From: Uranotaenia lowii
Taxonomy: Eukaryota > Arthropoda > Insecta > Diptera > Culicidae
Direction of reading: 5' to 3'
Length of the DNA stretch: 64,000 nucleotides
NCBI RefSeq assembly: GCF_029784155.1
Contig: NC_073691.1
Coordinates: 125,860,714-125,924,713 of the forward strand
Part shown: positions 44,560-56,739 of the stretch, piece by piece
Numbering within the stretch: the first letter of the stretch is position 1
Layout of the letters: each line of letters begins with the position of its first letter
Translations under genes and position numbers: made by a program
Notes under the pieces: model-generated
Databases searched by the model: none
What the model was told of the DNA's origin: nothing
What the model saw: the letters and a program-made list of their open reading frames with translations, nothing else

Positions 44560-47500
44560 ATTTATTTTCAAAGTATTCCGTCTCACGATATAACTTGACG
44601 AACATAATTCCTAAAATTCACTCGGTCCATGGCAACCATTCTCCAATTTCTCGAACATCCCACATTCGCCAGATCACGCTCCACTTGGTCCAACCACCTC
44701 GCTGGTTGCGCCCCCGCTCGTCTTGTTCCTACCGGATTCGTAGCGAACACCTGTTTCGCAGGACAGTCGTCCGGCATTCTCGCAACATGTCCCGCCCAGC
44801 GTATCCGGCCAGCCTTCACCACCTTCTGGATACTGGGTTCGCCGTAGAGCCGCGCGAGCTCGTGATTCATCCTTCGCCTCCATACTCCGTCCTCCTGTAC
44901 GCCGCCAAAGATGGTTCTTAACACTCGTCTTAACACTTAACACTCGAATACTCCGAGTGTACGCAGGTCCTCCTCGAGCAATATCCATGTCTCGTGCCCG
45001 TAGAGAACACCCGGTCTAATGAGCGTCATATACAGGTTACACTTCGTGCGAGGGCTAAGTCTTCTCGACCGCAGTTGCTTGTGGAGTCCATAGTAGGCAC
45101 GACTTCCGCTGATAATTCGCCTCCGGATCTGGTGTCATTGTCTGCGGTCACCAGTGAGCCGAGATAGACTAAGTCTTCGACCATCTTCAACTTGTCGCCG
45201 TCGATCGTGACCTTGTTATTACTGGACAACCGGGTTCGGTCGGTCTCGGATCCGCAGGCCAGCATGTACTTCGTCTTGGACGTGTTAATCATCAACCCAA
45301 TCCTTCCTGCTTCGCGTTTTAGTTTGCGATAGATCTTCTCCACCGCCGCAGATGATCTGCCGACCTTCTAGCGCCACGTTGAACATCATGCAGGATAGAC
45401 CATCATCTAGTTGAAGCCCCCTGCGCGATTCGAATGAACTTGACAATTCACCCGAAATTCGCACACAGCACTGCGTTTCATCCATCGTCGCCTTGATCAG
45501 TCTAATCAGCTTCCCGGAAAAGCCGTTCTCGTCCATGATTTTCCATAGCTCGTTACGGTCGATCGTGTCGTATGCGGAAGTCGATGAATAGATGGTGCGT
45601 AGGGACTTGGTGTTCACAGCATTTTTGGAGGATTTGTCGTAATGTGAATATCTGGTCCGTCGTAGACCGTCCCTCCATGAAGCCGGCCTGATGACTTCCC
45701 ACGAATCTGTTTGCTTGTGGCGTTAGGCGGCGGAGTACGACTCGGGACAACACTTTGTAGGCGGCATTGAGGACAGTGATCGCTCGGTAGTTCTCACAGT
45801 CCAATTTGTCGCCTTTCTTGTAGATGGGGCATATTACCCCCTCCTTCCACTCCTCCGGTAGCTGTTCTATGTCCCAGATCCGGACTATCAATCGGTGTGT
45901 AACCTCTACGTCGTTGGCTACGCCGGCGATGTACCTTCCCCCACCGTCTTGGTTTCCTGCATGTGCACCGTTCAGGTGTTCATCGAAGTGCTGCTTTCAC
46001 CTTTTGATCACCTCACGATTGTCCGTCAGGATGCTCCCGTCCTTATCCCGGCACATTTCGGCTTGCGGCACGAAGCCTTTGCGGAATGCGTTAAGTTTCT
46101 GATAGAACTTTCGTGTTTCTTGGGAACGATGCAGCTGCTCCAGCTCCTCGAGCTCCTCCTCCTCCAGGCGGCGCTTTGCTCCTGGAAAATTCGGACTAGC
46201 TGCCTCTTCCGCTGTCGGTGATTTTCCACATTTCGACGGGTGTCTCTTTGCACCACTGCCGCCCGCGCGGCATTCTCTTTGACCATCACCCTCCTACACT
46301 CCTCGTCGAACCAGTCGTCCCGTCGAGTTCGCTTCACATAACCGATGACGTTGTCCGCAGCACTGTTGATGGCTGTCTTGATGGTATCCCAACAGTCCTC
46401 GAGAGGAGCTTCGTCAAGCTCGCCCTCTGCCGGCAGCGCTGCTTAGACCGATTGCGCGTAATCTGCCGCGACCTCAGGTTGCTTCAGTCGTGCGATATTT
46501 AACCGAGGCGGGCGTCGGTTTCGCGTGTTGCTCACTACGGAGAGTTTTGAGCGCATCTTCACCATCACCAGGTAGTGGTCTGACTCGATGTTGGCGCCTC
46601 GACAGGATCTGACGTCGATGATGTCAGAGAAGTGCCGGCTGTCAATCAAAACGTGGTCGATCTGTGATTGCGTTTGGTACGGTGATCTCCAGGTGTACTT
46701 GTGTGGGAAGCGGTGCTGGAAAAAGGTACTACGTTCGGCCATTCGTTTGGAGGCGGCAAAATCAATAAGTCTGAAGCCGTTTTCGTTGGTCAGCTGGTGC
46801 GCACTGAACCTTCCAATTGTCGGTTTGAATTCCTCCTCCTGGCCGAACTGAGCATTAAAATCCCCGATGACGATCTTGATATCATGTTTTCGGCAACGGT
46901 CGTATTCACGCTCCAGCTGCGCGTAAAATTCGTCTTTGTCGTCACCGGTACTTCCGAGGTGAGGGCTGTGCACTTTGATGATGCTGATGTTGAAGAACCG
47001 GCCCTTGATTCTCAACCGGCACATTAGTGAGTTGATCGGTCACCACCCGATCACGCGCTTTTGCATCCTTCCCATCACTATAAAAGCTGTTCCAAGCTCA
47101 TGTGTGTTGCCGCAGCTCTGGTAGATGGCACGACCATCTGGGTACGTTCGTACCGTGGAGCCCTTCCAGCATACCTCCTGCAGTGCTACGATGTCGATTT
47201 TGCGGCTCTTCAATTCGTTGGAGAGCACGTGGGTACTGCCCACAAAATTTAGAGATCGGCAGTTCCATGTTCCAAGTTTCCAATCGCTAGTCCCTTTTTG
47301 TCGCGTGAGTCTTTGCCGATTTCCATCCGAAATTTGTTGTTCGTTGTTCCTTGCTTATGTTTTTTGTAGTCACGGGCTCGCAAGGCCCGCTGCTAACCCC
47401 ACTATCTCGCAGGAGGACCGTCGTGATGTTGCTGTTTTGGGTCCCGAACACCACCAGGACGTTGTTGCACTCTGCACGCCGCCCCTGACATGGAGAACGG

Positions 47501-47664
47501 ACGCGTACGAAGCCCCCTAACTCAGTCTGCATGCGACCAAAGCACCCCAGCTAGCATCATGGGGAGGTAGAGAATCGGAGTTGCAGACAAGAGGTGATAT
47601 GACCACAACCCGAAGGTTGGGTGTATGGGTCTCGAGTTGCACATTGTCTACCGTTTACTAGCCA
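44560..47664 (-). mobile_element. RTE-related LINE, decayed
   Basis: The minus-strand 5' end begins GGCTAGTAAACGGTAGAC (47664). It shares its first ~200 bp with the RTE at 10646 (CATATCACCTCTT, GCTTTGGTCGCATGCAGACT, GTCAGGGGCGGCGTGCA). Endonuclease and RT remnants follow. The 3' end is near 44560 in an A/T-rich tail. No TSD was identified. Confidence 0.8.
44583..47290 (-). pseudogene. RTE endonuclease/RT, multiple frameshifts, RT core deleted
   Basis: Endonuclease remnants are KIDIVALQEVCWKG, VIGDFNAQFGQEEE, QSQIDHVLIDS and IESDHYLVMVKM (47287-46443). A linker follows at 46337-46026. RT begins at 45891 with GVICPIYKKGDKLDCENYRA and HQAGFMEGRSTTDQI. The frame breaks at LFIDF, resumes at SAYDTIDRNELW, and RRGLQLDDGLSC replaces the usual R-QGD block. 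The segment that should hold the catalytic ADD is missing between FNVALEG and KLKREAGRIGLMINTSKTK. The C-terminus has RIRWAGHVARMPD and QPARWLDQVERDL. At least five breaks. The reading was pieced together from separate frames; the sequence clearly differs from the intact RTE at 11089. Confidence 0.8.
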
Positions 47665-47699
47665 GAAGTCACATATTTACTTGAAGGCTTTGAAAGTTA

Positions 47700-47960
47700 C
47701 ATAATGGCTGAAAAAGAGAATTAACTGCTCAATTCCCTTGAGTGAACTTTATGTACTCATTATTTAATAAACATGAAGTTGCAAAAGTGATTAATATGTA
47801 TGTAGGTACGTTGTATGTGACTTACTTTGCCCAACTCCAATGAGTAAACAATATGTACTCATTGAGGAACTTTAAAGTTGCAAAAGTGATTTATGTATAT
47901 GTACGTTGTAAGGGACTTACAACGTCGCAAAAGTCACATAAAGGGCACAAAAGTGCTCAA
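47700..47960. repeat. Degenerate ~97-bp direct repeat (about two copies)
   Basis: AGTTGCAAAAGTGATT, followed by GTACGTTGTA and GGACTTAC-like ends, occurs at about 47773-47823 and 47873-47933. Each copy is preceded by GTACTCATT. Non-coding; probably part of an unrecognised element. A GGCT microsatellite follows at about 48008. Confidence 0.55.
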
Positions 47961-48111
47961 AACAGGATTGGGACCCACTAAGTCGCAAAAAGTGCATTGA
48001 GGTGCTTCCTGGCTGGCTGGCTGGCTGTCTGGTTGGGCATGTGCGCCTGCAGATGTGCTACAAAATCATATCACAACTTCGAGTTTTAGTTTCAGTTAGA
48101 ATAACATCTAG

Positions 48112-48180
48112 ACGTGGTCTTGTGGTAGCGTGTTCGATTCTCACCACGTAGGTCGGGGTTCGATCCCCAAGCCGATCAAG
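48112..48180 (+). repeat. tRNA-like SINE head
   Basis: TGGTCTTGTGGTAGCG resembles a Pol III A box and GGGGTTCGATCCCC is a good B box with its T-stem, spaced about 35 bases apart as in tRNAs. An acceptor stem does not pair well and no clean anticodon arm forms, so this is more likely a tRNA-derived SINE or pseudo-tRNA than a functional tRNA. The body and tail downstream were not delimited. Confidence 0.5.
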
Positions 48181-48425
48181 TTTTTATTAATATGTAATTT
48201 GATACTTGAGTAACCATTCCGATGCCATATATGTAGGAAATAAAGAATTAAGCAACAAATTGAACAAATCTCGGCAAACCGAAATTTGTCGAGTTTTGCA
48301 ATCCGGCGCGTGGCATCATGGCGGCAACATGTACTGAACATAGTAAAAAATCAAGAGATGGTGATATGAACCGATGCCAAAGGTGCGATTGAGATAGAAA
48401 TAATTTTTAGCTCATTTAACGATTA

Positions 48426-48570
48426 TTTTTTTTACTTTAATTCAATTTATTGAGACCGAAGAAGTTTGAAAAAACTGTTGACGGTCCCCCGACGGTGATA
48501 CATTTTGAGTGTAGTGTGTGTTTGCTTTTTGCTTATCTACTACTTAAAACTATTCACTGTTTGCTTCCTT
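48426..48570 (-). mobile_element. LINE 3' end, second copy of the 4351-4663 family
   Basis: The minus strand carries the same GACGGTCCCCCGACGGTGAT (+ strand sense) block and TTCGGTCTCAATAAA end found at 4520-4663. Similarity stops near 48570, so it is strongly 5'-truncated. Confidence 0.75.
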
Positions 48571-49181
48571 TTGGGGTGCTGAATTAAAAGGCCGCTGGAA
48601 GCTGAATAGAAGGTCATTAAGACTTATTTTGAAACCTGAATGTATCAATAAGAACTAAAATTTTGAGCTGCATAGAAGTACTTCATATCCATGATGGGGC
48701 TGAGTAAGTAGCTTTTTTGTACCTGTTTTATGAGACTTTTGGATGCTTGGGTATACTGCAGTTCTTTTTTCGTTTTTCTTTTTAATTCAAGCAATATTTT
48801 AACGCCTCCGAATAAACGTTATTCTAACTAAAGAAAGGTCATTCATTTAATAGTAAAAAAAAGTTCTTCTGTCTGTCGCTCACGCAACAATACTTTTCCT
48901 GAAGGGATGTGTTGTGAGTAGTTCCAAAAAAGTGCTCCTTGCTGATTCGACAATTTCACTAGTTTTTGCTTCCGTAAAATCATGCAAAACAGTGTATCGC
49001 TACTGTAATAAGCGTTGTCCAAGTTTTACATAAAATCAGTACGTGAATTCATCCTACAAGTGCATTAAAAGTGATTTTGCCAAGCGTTGTATCTAAATAA
49101 AATCCTATTGTTGGATACTACCCCTTCAGAAGAAACATTTAAGCAAAATCTATTCTAACACGAAAAGCTGAGAAAGACAAA

Positions 49182-49910
49182 ATGTCAAAATATACCCGTG
49201 CCTTATCAACAAACCTCAAAAGGTCCCGTGAGGATCTTAATGTTATCGCTGCTGATGATGATGTGGAATCTCTCAAAGATTTGTGGGCAAAAATTTCGCA
49301 ATCTAATAAACAAATCGAGTCCAAAATCGACGATTGCCGTACCGAGCTAGGATCTCAAATCGATGCCTTGGAATCAAAGTTTACGACCCTAAAATCGGAG
49401 TTTGTTGAAGAAATTGCGATCGTAAAAAGTGACCTGAACAGTATCCGAAGTGAGTTAACTTGTGCTGTCGAGCGTATGAAATCAGACCGCGAAATTATAA
49501 TATCTGGTATCCCGTTCGTAACGAATAAAAATCTTGCCGATGTATTCCAAAATATCTCTACGACACTTGGTTTCGATATCTCCCCAGTAGTGAACTTAAA
49601 ACGATTGGCACGTACACCGATAGCACCTGGAGCAAAACCTCCGGTACTGTGCGAATTTGCTCTAAAAAGTACAATGAAGGAATATCTGAAACGGTACTTC
49701 TCACATGGAAAACTTGCGCTCCGTAATATTGGATTTGACTCGGACAATCGTATCTACATCAACGAGAATCTACCCGTCCTAGCTAGAAACATTCGTTCAG
49801 AAGCAACCAAACTGAAGAAACAAGGAAGAATCGATAAAATATTGTCCCGAGATGGAGTCATTCGTGTTTTGTTCACTGGGCAAAAAAGTGCGATCGCAAT
49901 TCATACTTAA
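49182..49910 (+). CDS. LINE ORF1 protein (coiled coil, RNA-binding type), 242 aa
   Basis: ATG to TAA, uninterrupted. Residues ~25-105 have a heptad-like pattern rich in Glu, Lys, Ser and Leu (SQIDALESKFTTLKSEF) expected for a coiled-coil trimerisation region. Residues ~105-240 contain IIISGIPF, VVNLKRLAR, KLALRNIGFDSDNRIYINE and GRIDKILSRDGVIRVLF. This corresponds to the RRM-like plus C-terminal domain of LINE ORF1 proteins that bind element RNA and act as chaperones. An unusually long 1158-bp gap separates it from ORF2. The frame looks intact and could be functional. Confidence 0.8.
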   Translation: MSKYTRALSTNLKRSREDLNVIAADDDVESLKDLWAKISQSNKQIESKIDDCRTELGSQIDALESKFTTLKSEFVEEIAIVKSDLNSIRSELTCAVERMKSDREIIISGIPFVTNKNLADVFQNISTTLGFDISPVVNLKRLARTPIAPGAKPPVLCEFALKSTMKEYLKRYFSHGKLALRNIGFDSDNRIYINENLPVLARNIRSEATKLKKQGRIDKILSRDGVIRVLFTGQKSAIAIHT

Positions 49911-49912
49911 GA

Positions 49913-51068
49913 ACAACTTTCTGTTCTGAATAATCAAAACCCTTCCTCATAAATTATTCTATTCCTTCCCAGCTTTCCTATGACTCCTATCCTTTACTTC
50001 CTTTGACTCCTAATACCCCTCCTAAAAGTTATTTTACCTATCCTTGCTAAATCATGTTATCCTTCCCTTATTCCCTTGACTCCGTTCCCTCGCTATCCCA
50101 TGAATCCTAGTCCTTCCTAGCATAACCTCAAAGTTATGCTGTTGCTGCTGTTGCTGTTCATCTTGGTGTCGCTGCCGTGGTATTGCAAACGGACGACCAA
50201 ACATACCTACCTACCATAGGCGCCAACTTAACTTGCGTGTCAACAAAGTCTCGCCAAAATGAGTTCCGCTAGAGACAACGCGACTGCAGTAGTAGGTACT
50301 CGATTTATTGGCTTTGCACCCGTTCTTCCCCATGCTTGGTATTGGTACACGGATAACTCAGGAGACCGATCGTCACCGGTACCTACATGTGAATTTTGCT
50401 TTGGTACTCTCGTTCTGCTGAGTAAGAGTACCACTGCAACTGTCTTCGTGTCGCCCACTGCCGATTCTGGATGAGTTCTACGTGTTGCTGTTGGAATAAG
50501 CTACCGCTGTTGAGTTTCGGAACAACGCTATGCATTACTGAGTACCCACTCTATTTGCATCGGTTGATCGTTGGTATTGCTGTGGACTTTGGCTGACGAC
50601 GATCGCTGGTATGTTTACCATATGGAATCTACCTGGATATTGTTGAACGAGAGGACGTCAAGTGGATACAGCTGATGTTGTACGATGTTTTGGGCTGCTT
50701 CTTCTGAGTGCTAAACAATTTTTGCAATGGTTTCGAAACAAGCCGCCGACGTTGGGGCTCTCTTCATGCTGGTGATCTACAGGAGCGATCAGTTTGTATA
50801 ACTTACGTTTGTACTTATAATAATTAAAAGGCCTTAAAGTTACTTCATTAATAATCTGAATTACTATGAATGAATGAATTCTTCAATGGAATGTCATGAT
50901 TTTTGTCTGTCGAATCAGCTTTTGAGTTTCAAGATAAACAAAACAAAAAATAACAGATCATCTCTTTTATCAATATTTAAAGTTGATTCTTAATCAAATT
51001 TATTAGTGTAGTCAGTTAGTTCCCTTTGATTCTTACTTTTTTTTTCTTCCTCAAAATTCTTAATAAAT
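49913..51068 (+). other. Long inter-ORF spacer of the LINE
   Basis: There is no conserved frame. 49935-50115 is pyrimidine-rich with repeated CCTT/TCCC words (CTATGACTCCTATCC, CCTTGACTCC). 50160-50800 is GC-richer. It may hold an internal promoter or ribosome-entry function for ORF2, or be a captured sequence; neither can be shown here. Confidence 0.45.
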
Positions 51069-51935
51069 ATGACCACTGTTCCATTCAATAGTACCTCTTT
51101 AATGATAGCAAGAGCTGTTTTACATGCTGCCATGAACTCACAATTGCTAAATGTAGGTCACATAAACGTACAAAGTCTATGCGCTCGCCGAATGAGTAAA
51201 TTTGATGAATTGAAACATATATTTTTGAATGGAAAAACTGATATTATTTGCCTGACGGAAACATGGATGGATGACACGATAAGTGATACTTTAATAGCAT
51301 TCGATGGATTCAAAGTAATACGTAACGACCGAAATCGCCATGGAGGTGGAATCTGTGTCTACGTGCGGGATCATATAAAATTTAAAGTTCTCTCTCATTC
51401 CAATTATGACTATTCCAACACTTCTTCGCAAACAGAATTTCTATTGATCGAGCTTAATGCCGGTTCTAATAAGTTTATGATGGGTGTTTACTATAATCCT
51501 CCGCGCACCGATTGTTCAGAGCTCTTGGTTGAACATTTTGAAAAATTTGGATTAGGCTACGAGCACTCTTTTTTACTTGGCGATTTCAATATCGACCTTC
51601 TAAAACATTCAACATCGTCTCAGCGCTTCAACGATTGCATCGCATGCTTGTCAATGAGTTGTACTAATACTGAACCGACATACTTTCACTCAACTGATTG
51701 TTCATTGCTAGACTTGCTTGTCACCAATTCTGCTAGTATGGTTGAAAAATTCAATCAAATATCATTGCCTGGAATTTCTCACCACGATTTCATTTTTTGC
51801 ACACTGAACTTTACTTTTTCTGAACGGAATTCAGGTTATTGGTTCCAGGACTATAATAGCTTCAATAATTTAGCTTTGAACGAGTGTTTACGGAACATTG
51901 CTTGGGGAGAATATCTTAGTATCGATGATCCTGAT
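51069..51935 (+). pseudogene. LINE ORF2, endonuclease half
   Basis: 289 codons from ATG, open up to the TSD of the LTR element and continuing a few codons into its LTR. APE-like endonuclease blocks: VGHINVQSL (Asn), CLTETWMDD (Glu), NRHGGGICVYV, FLLGDFNIDLL (Asp, Asn) and GISHHDFIF (Asp/His). All catalytic positions are present. It would cut target DNA to prime reverse transcription. The frame is continuous with the RT half at 59552 if the insertion and one TSD copy are ignored. Confidence 0.88.
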
Positions 51936-52357
51936 TGTGGTGGAGTAGAGTTAGAATTGTTATAATATATAAACTTTGTATACATTGAATCTTTGGGATC
52001 AACATGTGGTCCGTTTAGATGTAACCAAATAAACAAATGAACTTAAGAATTATTTGTCAATTGATGGTTTATAAATTAAATCAATTTAAGCGACCATTTC
52101 TAGTTATGTTTATACTAAGTAATGTTTCACTAAAAACTTTCAAATTATTTAAAATTTATGTTAACTCGTTATTGTTTCTAACCGTGTAAAGATTAACTCA
52201 GGGTTACGTGAAAACGAATGTGCGTGTGTAATGTCGTGATTCTGAATCGTCATTCTCTCAACGATGTTTGGGAATAGAAGATCTGGTAGTCCGTCGCGTA
52301 TTTAAAAAAAAAAATATCGAACGCGAAAGAAAACTAATTATTTTGGCGTTTACCACA
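51936..52357 (+). repeat. 5' LTR (422 bp)
   Basis: TGTGGT...ACCACA with an AATAAA signal near 52026. By eye it is identical to the 3' LTR except for 11 instead of 9 A in one run near 52305. One base downstream, TGGCGTAGTTGGTAGCG occupies the primer-binding position. Confidence 0.92.
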
Positions 52358-54500
52358 ATGGCGTAGTTGGTAGCGAACATTGTTTCGTGCCAATCTGTCG
52401 GTAAAGACTAGGATTATTTAATGTGCTGGAAAGATGTGCGAACGTTGGCGGTAGTTGGAAGTTTTATCATGGTTTCCAAAGTTTTACTTTAGCTTAAGGC
52501 CAATGACTGAGTCCAGTCAGAATCAGTATCGGTAAGATGAGGTCTTGTATAAAAAAAAACAACAAAAAAGGTAAGGTAGAACAAATTACTTTTCTGTGAT
52601 TGAACGTGATATAATATTTGAAACTGGACTTTCATGCGTTTCGTTCCCGGAGTTCGCCATTTTGTTCTATTCGAAAACAATTAAACGTGGAGTGTGGCGC
52701 CACACAGCGCAAATTTAAGGAAACATGCTAATTGGTTCCTTAGCTGAAGATCAGATGTCGATCAAAGCTCAAGCGCCATCAGATTGCGCTGTTAATTCAG
52801 ATTGCGTCTGAACTAAAGAAAAATTGAGCAACAGATAAGCACTTGTTGCGTTTAGCAAATTTGATATCGTTCGAAAAGAATGGTTTTTCTGAATACTTTT
52901 TTACTCTTACTCATGTTCCGGTTAAACAGATTTTTCATTTTATTTCGTGCTGTGCTGTATGATTGTATGTTCGTTGAACTAACAATTAAAAAGGTTTTTT
53001 TTTTCACTCAAATTTCGCTTAACTAGTTCCAATGATTTAACGGAGCATGAATAATATTCTTACATGATTCAAAGAAGGATTTAACAATAATTTTATTTAA
53101 TTTATGGCATGCAGTGTTGAGATATATATAGCATTCAGTGTTAACCCCGTAAACAAAGTATAGTGCTACCGGAAATATTATTCGCAACAATGCCATTACA
53201 GATCATTAATTTCAATTGTGCGTTTTTAGTTATCTGTTATTCTCCTGTGTAATACTTTCCCTGTACTCTCCTTAACCTTATGTATTACCAAAGAAGGCTA
53301 TCGTTACTCAATAAAATTACAATTACAATTACAAATGGGGATTTGGTTTCTAATCAGAATCAGATGGGTTTCTCATGTTGAAACCCAGATGTCGTTAGTG
53401 GTAACTCATATGAAAAACTGCACCAGAGAGCGCTTAATTGTGTCTTAGCTAAATAAAATATACCGACTTCTCAAAATTCAATAAGAGGGCAATGTGATAC
53501 TAATATAATGCCACGATTAATATGTACAAATATTGATAATGGATTAATTTTTTTTGCGCTGAGTTACAAGCGATTTCGACAGAGTTTCGGAAAATTTAAC
53601 AATGGCGATTTCAGTTATAAGTGTATTAATATATAAAATTACTATTCTAAGCTGCCATCTCTTAAATATTATTTCCCTGATCCCTCTAACCACATTTCCT
53701 TTTCAGCGTCAGCTTCCCATAGCTATTTAAACGCCACAAAAAAGTGCATTAATGTACAAAATTTCTGTTTCTGTTTTCGTCTTGGTCCTATCGTGTTGGA
53801 ACTTGAAAGTAAACTGAAATACTTATTTTGTTATGCGTTTTCCGATTGATGTTTAGTGATCCAAAAAAAAATTCACAAGTGCTATCACAATGGTGAGATT
53901 GACGTAATGACCCAGTGAGTTTATGGATATATGCACAGGTACATCCTGAGTGATAACTGACAGGTAATGAGGTAATGATTTAATGAGTGAGCAGCTTTCT
54001 GATCATTCTCGAAAATTTCTTGCCTTACATCTTTTATGATATCAATAATTAAAATCCCGTGAATAATTAAAAATAAAAAAATCAACAAATGAACATGAAA
54101 TTCTAAAACTTTGTGTTGCCACGATAAATTATTGATAGAGAGTTCCACTTGGTTTAGTTTTGGTGATATTTTCGATGAGAGATCTTGAATTGCAACTTTC
54201 ACATCATTAGAAAAATTACAGACGTGGTTTCAGTCAATTAATGAATCCAGATCGCAGCGGAAGATTATCATCTAAAGGTTGCCATGATCCTACATCTATA
54301 ATACTATTTAAATAGGAAATCTTAGCTCAATCATTTACGCAGAGATTTTGGGTAATTTTGTTACTGAAAAATATTCTTATATCATAAACTTTTGAACATG
54401 AACATGGGTTATTTGAAATAAATTTCACAATAATTGTCTTAATACAGATGATTCTATGTTAAATACCATACAATACAAGAACCTAAGAAAATGGCAGAAC
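52358..54500 (+). other. LTR-element interior, left part, non-coding
   Basis: No long frame or retroviral domain. 53100-53335 ends in ATTACA/ATTACAATTAC repeats after CTCAATAAA, like the 3' end of a LINE or SINE. Otherwise it is AT-rich sequence. Confidence 0.5.
53100..53335 (+). mobile_element. LINE-type 3' end with ACAATT tail
   Basis: Sequence rich in CCCTGTACTCTCC and CTTAACCTTATG, followed by CAATAAAATTACAATTACAA. The short tandem tail is typical of LINE 3' ends; the left limit and family are not determined. Confidence 0.4.
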
Positions 54501-54546
54501 CTGAAAGGGGGGCCTCCATACAATGTTATCTCTTCTTCACATCTCA

Positions 54547-54865
54547 TCTTATATATAAAAATGGAGGCGTTTTCTTTGTAACAACATCACGTATGAATGG
54601 TCGGTCGGAATGAAGTGAAATTTGGTATCCGAGGGATTTTGGGTCAGAGATGGTTTGTATAATAGTTTCAAGAATTTCACTTTTTATGGAAGGTGGTTCC
54701 AATACAAATTCAACTTTAAATGGGACAGAAGCAGTTACTATTTTGTTACTATTACCATAAGAATCGATGCGCGAGCACAATGAAGTTAAGGATGTGTAGA
54801 TGAAATTAAAAATTTAGTACGATTTATATATTAGAAGGTTAAACGAAGTTTACCGGGTCAGCTAG
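54547..54865 (+). mobile_element. Single-unit Helitron, same family as 40080-43035
   Basis: The 5' end TCTTATATATAAAAATGG is preceded by A. The 3' end is a hairpin (TAAACGAAGTTTA) followed by GGGTCAGCTAG and T. The body matches one unit of the 40-43 kb array. Part of another unit (about 54508-54546) lies directly upstream of the 5' end, a remnant of a tandem 5' unit. Confidence 0.82.
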
Positions 54866-56149
54866 TCGAGTATAAAAAAAATAATCTAGAGATGAGAGTT
54901 AAGAAGTCGAGCGCTGTAAAATGCAGTGTCAGTCAAATCTTAGAGAAATTGAATTTAAAGTGAATAGCCAAGAATCAATAGTTCAATATAAAAAATAAAG
55001 TATGAGGAGATAAAGAAGTCAATAATAAAGAATCAGAATAAACAAAAGGGTTAAGTGTACGAAGTCAAAATTAACAGCTAAATAAAAATAATATGATTAG
55101 TGAAGAATCAAATGTGTAAAAAAAAAGAAGAAATAAAACATTAAGTGACGAATCAAATGAATCAAATGAATAAAAAAGATATGTGTTAAAGACCAAAATT
55201 TCAAATATAAGAAATCAAATGAACATAACCAGTCAATAATCAAGTGACGGAATACAATAAAAATAAATTAATTTGTGGTAGTTAAAAATTAAAAGCTAGA
55301 TTAAAAATAAAATAAATAAAAATAAACAGTCGAATGTGAAGAGTCAAAAGTAAACGATTATAAACAAAAAAAATGAAAGTCAAAAGTCAAAGTTAAGAGT
55401 TATGAACAAAAAGAATATTCAATAGAAATTGCTATCAGACAAGAGTAAATAGTAGAAAGTCGAGTTTTATAGATAAAGTTTCAAGTATCCGTAGTTCATA
55501 GTCATGCATAAAAAAATGAAACGGTGAAAATGAATAATCAAATGTCAAGAAAAAAGGGTGCAGTGTAGAAAATCATAAGTCAAGAATCGAGAGATGTAAG
55601 TCTAATGGAAAAAGCGACAGTTTGAGAATCAAAAGTTAATCAAGAAGGTTAAATGAAAAGATTGAATAGTCAATGGTAAAATCAAAAGTTGGGATAAGAA
55701 GTACAAAGTTAATAAAAAACGATTCACAAGTGAAGGATAAAACTAAAGGTTAGGAGTGAAACAGAAGCGTCAAGGGTGGAGTCATGATAAAGATAAAAAT
55801 GTCAAGAATAAAAATTTAAAAAAAAAAAAGATGTGCAATGAATCAAGAGTAAATAGTAGATGGCCGACATTCATGGATTAGTTTTCAAGTAGGTATTAGA
55901 AGTTCACAGTCAAGTGCCAACAATTAAAAAAAAAAGTAAAGAAGATTTAACAATAAATCGAGAAGGGACTCGATGGTCAAGAATTAAAAATTAAAACTCA
56001 GAAATCAAAAAAATTGAAACATGAGTAAAGTTTGAGAACATGGCCTGACTCAACTAGTCACAACAACAGAGGGCATGACAAACATGGCAAGCATGACGCA
56101 ATTCGATCGAAGTAGAACATGACATGAATAAGTATGACCTAATTCGGTT

Positions 56150-56715
56150 TTGAAGGCATGAATAAGCATGACCCAATTAGTTTTAGCAAAAGACGGCATG
56201 AATAAGCATGACCCAATTCATTTTAGCAAAAGACGGCATGGATAAGCATGACCCAATTCGATCTTAATAAAAGACGGCATGAATAAGCATGCCCCAATTC
56301 AATTTTAGCAAAAGACGGCATGAATAAGCATGACCCAATTCGATTTTAGCAAAAGACGGCATGAATAAGCATGACCCAATTCAATTTAAGCAAAAGACGG
56401 CATGGATAAGCATGACCCAATTCGATTTTAGCAAAAGACGGCATGAATAAGCATGACCCAATTCAATTTAAGCAAAAGACGGCATGGATAAGCATGACCC
56501 AATTCGATTTTAACAAAAGACGGCATGAATACGCATGACCCAATTCGATCTTAGTAAAAGACGGCAAGATGCTTAAGCATGACCCTATTCGATTTTAGCA
56601 AAAGACGGCATGAATAAGCATGACCCAATTCGATTTTAGCAAAAGACGGCATGAATAAGCATGACCCAATTCAATTTTAGCAAAAGACGGCATGATTAAG
56701 CATGACTCACTATAT
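56150..56715 (+). repeat. 41-bp minisatellite, about 14 copies
   Basis: The unit contains GACGGCATGAATAAGCATGA followed by CCCAATTCGATTTTAGCAAA. Variants alternate between ATTCGATTTTAGC and ATTCAATTTAAGC over part of the array, suggesting dimer amplification. Confidence 0.9.
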
Positions 56716-56739
56716 AAGAAAATTAACTATTAAAAGTTG

